A stretch of 64,000 nucleotides of DNA from Cyclina sinensis (taxonomy: Eukaryota > Mollusca > Bivalvia > Venerida > Veneridae), in assembly GCA_012932295.1 (NCBI GenBank), contig JAAONU010000001.1, positions 33,201,449-33,265,448 on the forward strand. The letters are read 5' to 3'. The position numbers and the translations under genes were made by a program. Shown here piece after piece: positions 61,938-64,000 of the stretch. The number at the start of each line of letters is the position of its first letter. Within the stretch, counting starts at the first letter, position 1. The notes below the pieces were generated by a model. That model had not been told where the DNA came from. It saw only the letters and a list, made by a program, of their open reading frames with translations, and did not search any database.

Positions 61938-62560
61938 CTATACACCCAAATACATCCAAATATACCCAAATACACTTCAAATATACTTCAACACTGATGA
62001 AAGACAGCTTTTAACAAATACCTATTGTCAATTTTGTTTCTGCAAAAGCACAGATGAACTAGAAAATGAAAATCAGTAGCAAAAATTTTAATATTCAGTC
62101 ATACATTTTAGACACATTTTGGACACAAACGGCTATCGTAAGATTTACACTCTGTGAAAAACATATATTTATGCAGGTTGTTTCCCTATGTGAATGCTAG
62201 AGAATCGTTTTACAGTTCGAACTTTATACTCTTTTAACTAATTTTCCATTAAGATTTTTATTCTTATTTTCAGATACTTCTTTTTATGAATTGCATATTT
62301 TTGATATTTGAGGCATTATAATTATATTAATAATACCTTATTAGTAATTATCACAAAGTTTTGTTTTCACAGTACCGTACATGAAAAGAATCCTGAATAC
62401 AAACAAACTTTAAAATAACCATTAAAACTTATATTTTCTCGGCAAATATTTGAAGTTAAGTGTATAATTTTGCTTGATTTATAAAAATGTGTTGATAAAA
62501 TGATACAATTTAAGTGTATTTGGGTGTATTTGGGTATATTTGGGTGTATTTGGGTATTTC
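61938..62560. repeat. Paired decamer minisatellites in inverted orientation
   Basis: At 61938-61980 there are about four CCCAAATACA-type decamers. At 62511-62558 there are about five TGTATTTGGG-type decamers, the reverse complement. The two arms lie about 530 bp apart and could pair. The left arm abuts the 5' end of the LINE. There is no coding content between them. Confidence 0.75.
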
Positions 62561-63138
62561 GTGCTGCCCTTTATTTGCAGACTTGGACTTCTTATCTTTT
62601 AGAAACAGCAGTCACCTCAGACAGACAGAGAGACAGACAGATAAATTTCTTCTTCTGGAGTATTTTATTGCTGTCACACTAATTCAGTTTCTGCCCTATG
62701 CATTGACTAAAGAAAATGATACAATTGTAATTCTTAAGTGCAAAGATAATTAATAAAAAGAATTTTGCACAAATTACAATCTTTCCACGACAATGCTGAT
62801 GGATTAAGACCTCTCAGATATAAGATTTGTCAAATAAAAAGTATATTTAGATTCACAATTAAATATATAACAGTTTAAACCCAAACTGGAACAAACAGTG
62901 ACAGCTGTCAGTGAAACAATGGGGAAAAATTGAATGTATATAGATCTAACATCTGTACTGATGTTTGTGTGTTGTAGTTCATATAAGCTATAATATATAT
63001 TATTTTGTTTGTTCTGTCTCGAACATGCATGTTTACAGTCCACTATAAAATCTAACTTACTGTCTGTCTCACATTTATGTCAACATGTTTTGAAACATAA
63101 CAGGTACTGGGTCCATTTACTGGTGTATTTTATTGAAG

Positions 63139-63231
63139 GTGTAGCAGGATGTTGTGCCAAGACTGTTGTAGCCCCACTAGACAGAGTGAAGATCCTCATG
63201 CAAGGTCACAACAAGCATTACAGACATACAG
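63139..63231 (+). CDS. SLC25A16: SLC25A16, exon 2
   Basis: 93 bases, phase 1 on both sides, between TTATTGAAG and ACAG|GTAACT. It encodes GVAGCCAKTVVAPLDR and VKILMQGHNKHYRHTG. APLDRVKI is the mitochondrial carrier signature Px(D/E)xx(K/R) at the end of transmembrane helix 1. AHNHHYKHLG-like sequence after it is specific to the SLC25A16 (Leu5-like) subfamily, which is associated with mitochondrial coenzyme A or precursor transport in the inner membrane. The rest of the carrier lies beyond the window. Confidence 0.92.
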
Positions 63232-63294
63232 GTAACTTGTAGCATTACAGACATACAGGTATCTCGTAGCATTACTGACAAACAGGTATCTTGT
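63214..63294 (+). repeat. 27 bp triplication including the exon 2 donor
   Basis: GCATTACAGACATACAGGTA and the following seven bases are present three times head-to-tail (63214, 63241, 63268). The first spans the end of SLC25A16 exon 2, so the intron begins with two extra copies of the splice site (GTAACT, GTATCT, GTATCT). An in-frame TAG lies just after the first donor, so only that donor keeps the frame open. Confidence 0.9.
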
Positions 63295-63864
63295 TTTAAG
63301 CATAAAAATGAAAATGAAGATATGCGTTGAGAAGCACAGGGCTGGCGCTGGCATTCGCCAACAGAGTCAGTGGCTCCGAATTGCGAAAATTGGCTCAAAA
63401 ATATCAAGATTGGCGAAAACACGCTAAAAGTATGACTTCCGACATTTTGGGAAATCCCTGAGTCAAAAAATAGAATGTTAAGCTCAGATCAAGGCGGTTG
63501 ATTGGTTTGTAATATCCTGTAATATACATGTGAGTGTCAGTTTGTGGCAATTAACAGATTAAATATGTGTCAAGTTGTTCGTGAACCAATTAGCTCGATC
63601 ATAGTCAATAATCACGGATGATTGTTTTACAAACAGCGGCGCAATCAAGTGATCATTGTCGGTACTTAAGCTTTTAAAGGATAAATAATGCGGTTGATGG
63701 GATTAAGTGGAAATGTTTGGTAGCAAACTGGAATAAATTCTTTCACACGTTTTCGGTACGTTTCTTTTAATTTTCATTGTCAGTAAAGGTAATTATGAAA
63801 GGTATTTTTTGAGTCAATGTACAAAGGTATATATACTGAATTTTTACGGAGGCTAATCAGATAG
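63232..63864 (+). other. SLC25A16: Start of SLC25A16 intron 2
   Basis: It begins with the splice-site triplication. No further carrier exon (expected to continue with a GVFSGL-like sequence) is seen before the window ends. Otherwise unremarkable sequence. Confidence 0.6.
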
Positions 63865-64000
63865 GCAAAAAATAAAAATATCATAAAGACTGCTCTCAGA
63901 AACTCTCTTTCTATCTCTTCTGTAGACAATCTCATGAAACTGTCAATTGATGGACCGTCCTTGGCCAACTTTTCCTACAAGAGAGCTTTCAGACTCTGGT
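63865..64000 (+). pseudogene. hAT-type transposase-like C-terminal fragment (partial)
   Basis: A frame open from just after a TAG at 63862 to the window edge reads TALRNSLSISSVDNLM, then KLSIDGPSLANFSY and KRAFRLW. The pattern N-x-L-M-x-(L/I/V)-S-I-x-G-P followed by F...A..LW is what I associate with the extreme C-terminus of hAT/ZNF862-like transposase-derived proteins. The upstream part of the frame is Lys/Asn-rich and may be non-coding. A TTCTATCTCTTCTGTAG acceptor inside (ending 63925) could instead start an exon here. The call rests on pattern memory and is cut by the window edge. Confidence 0.4.

Larger units (their letters stand above)
58581..63138 (+). other. SLC25A16: SLC25A16 intron 1, LINE-bearing
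   Basis: A 4558-base phase-1 intron with GTAATT donor and TATTTTATTGAAG acceptor. Two thirds of it is an antisense LINE (58804 to about 61926). The rest contains paired decamer repeats and a short GACA-type microsatellite (about 62618-62643). Confidence 0.75.

Noticed and set aside
63780..63968. Minus-strand frame at the right edge (STEEIEREFLRAVF)
   Set aside because: Antisense to the hAT-like plus-strand frame, which has the more specific pattern. No ATG start exists and the frame runs into low-complexity sequence.

Overview
The window looks like nuclear DNA of an invertebrate animal, most likely a bivalve mollusc. It is AT-rich. Its genes are split into short exons with canonical GT/AG junctions and long introns, and it is full of minisatellites, foldback elements, tRNA-derived repeat fragments and a CR1/Jockey-like LINE. 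The organism is inferred from gene content and repeat style; no marker gene fixes the species. There are no bacterial operons, CRISPR arrays, rRNA genes or intact tRNA genes.

Left third (about 1.7-22.3 kb, minus strand): one gene whose six coding exons join in frame to 906 codons (905 residues plus stop). It encodes a PDZ protein of the synaptopodin-2/SYNPO2L type, with an N-terminal PDZ, a proline/serine-rich middle, two basic RGA(R/K)xFxKR motifs and a C-terminal series of N-(Y/F)-N-(K/R)...W/F-P repeats. No LIM domain is present. Its introns hold a 531 bp foldback element with a 7 bp candidate target-site duplication and arrays of 37, 54 and 20 bp units.

Middle (22.3-31 kb): no gene that I can support, only degenerate repeats and G-rich patches. 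From 31 to 54 kb the minus strand carries a set of exon-like segments, each open in one frame between good splice signals. I do not recognise the protein. Its locus appears reshaped by local duplication: a degenerate exon family at 31.4-32.5 kb, a 66 bp minisatellite and decayed exon copies at 36-39 kb, an array of about 15 alternating A/B exon-like 63-mers at 41-46.5 kb, a 51/60 bp satellite at 47.4-48.6 kb and a 3.3 kb polypurine tract at 49.7-53.0 kb.

Right end (58.5-64 kb, plus strand): the first two coding exons of the mitochondrial carrier SLC25A16, joined by phase-1 junctions. Intron 1 contains an antisense, nearly intact LINE whose ORF2 is broken by one frameshift and one nonsense codon. 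Intron 2 begins with a triplicated 27 bp segment that includes the 5' splice site, and the window ends inside a hAT-type transposase-like fragment.
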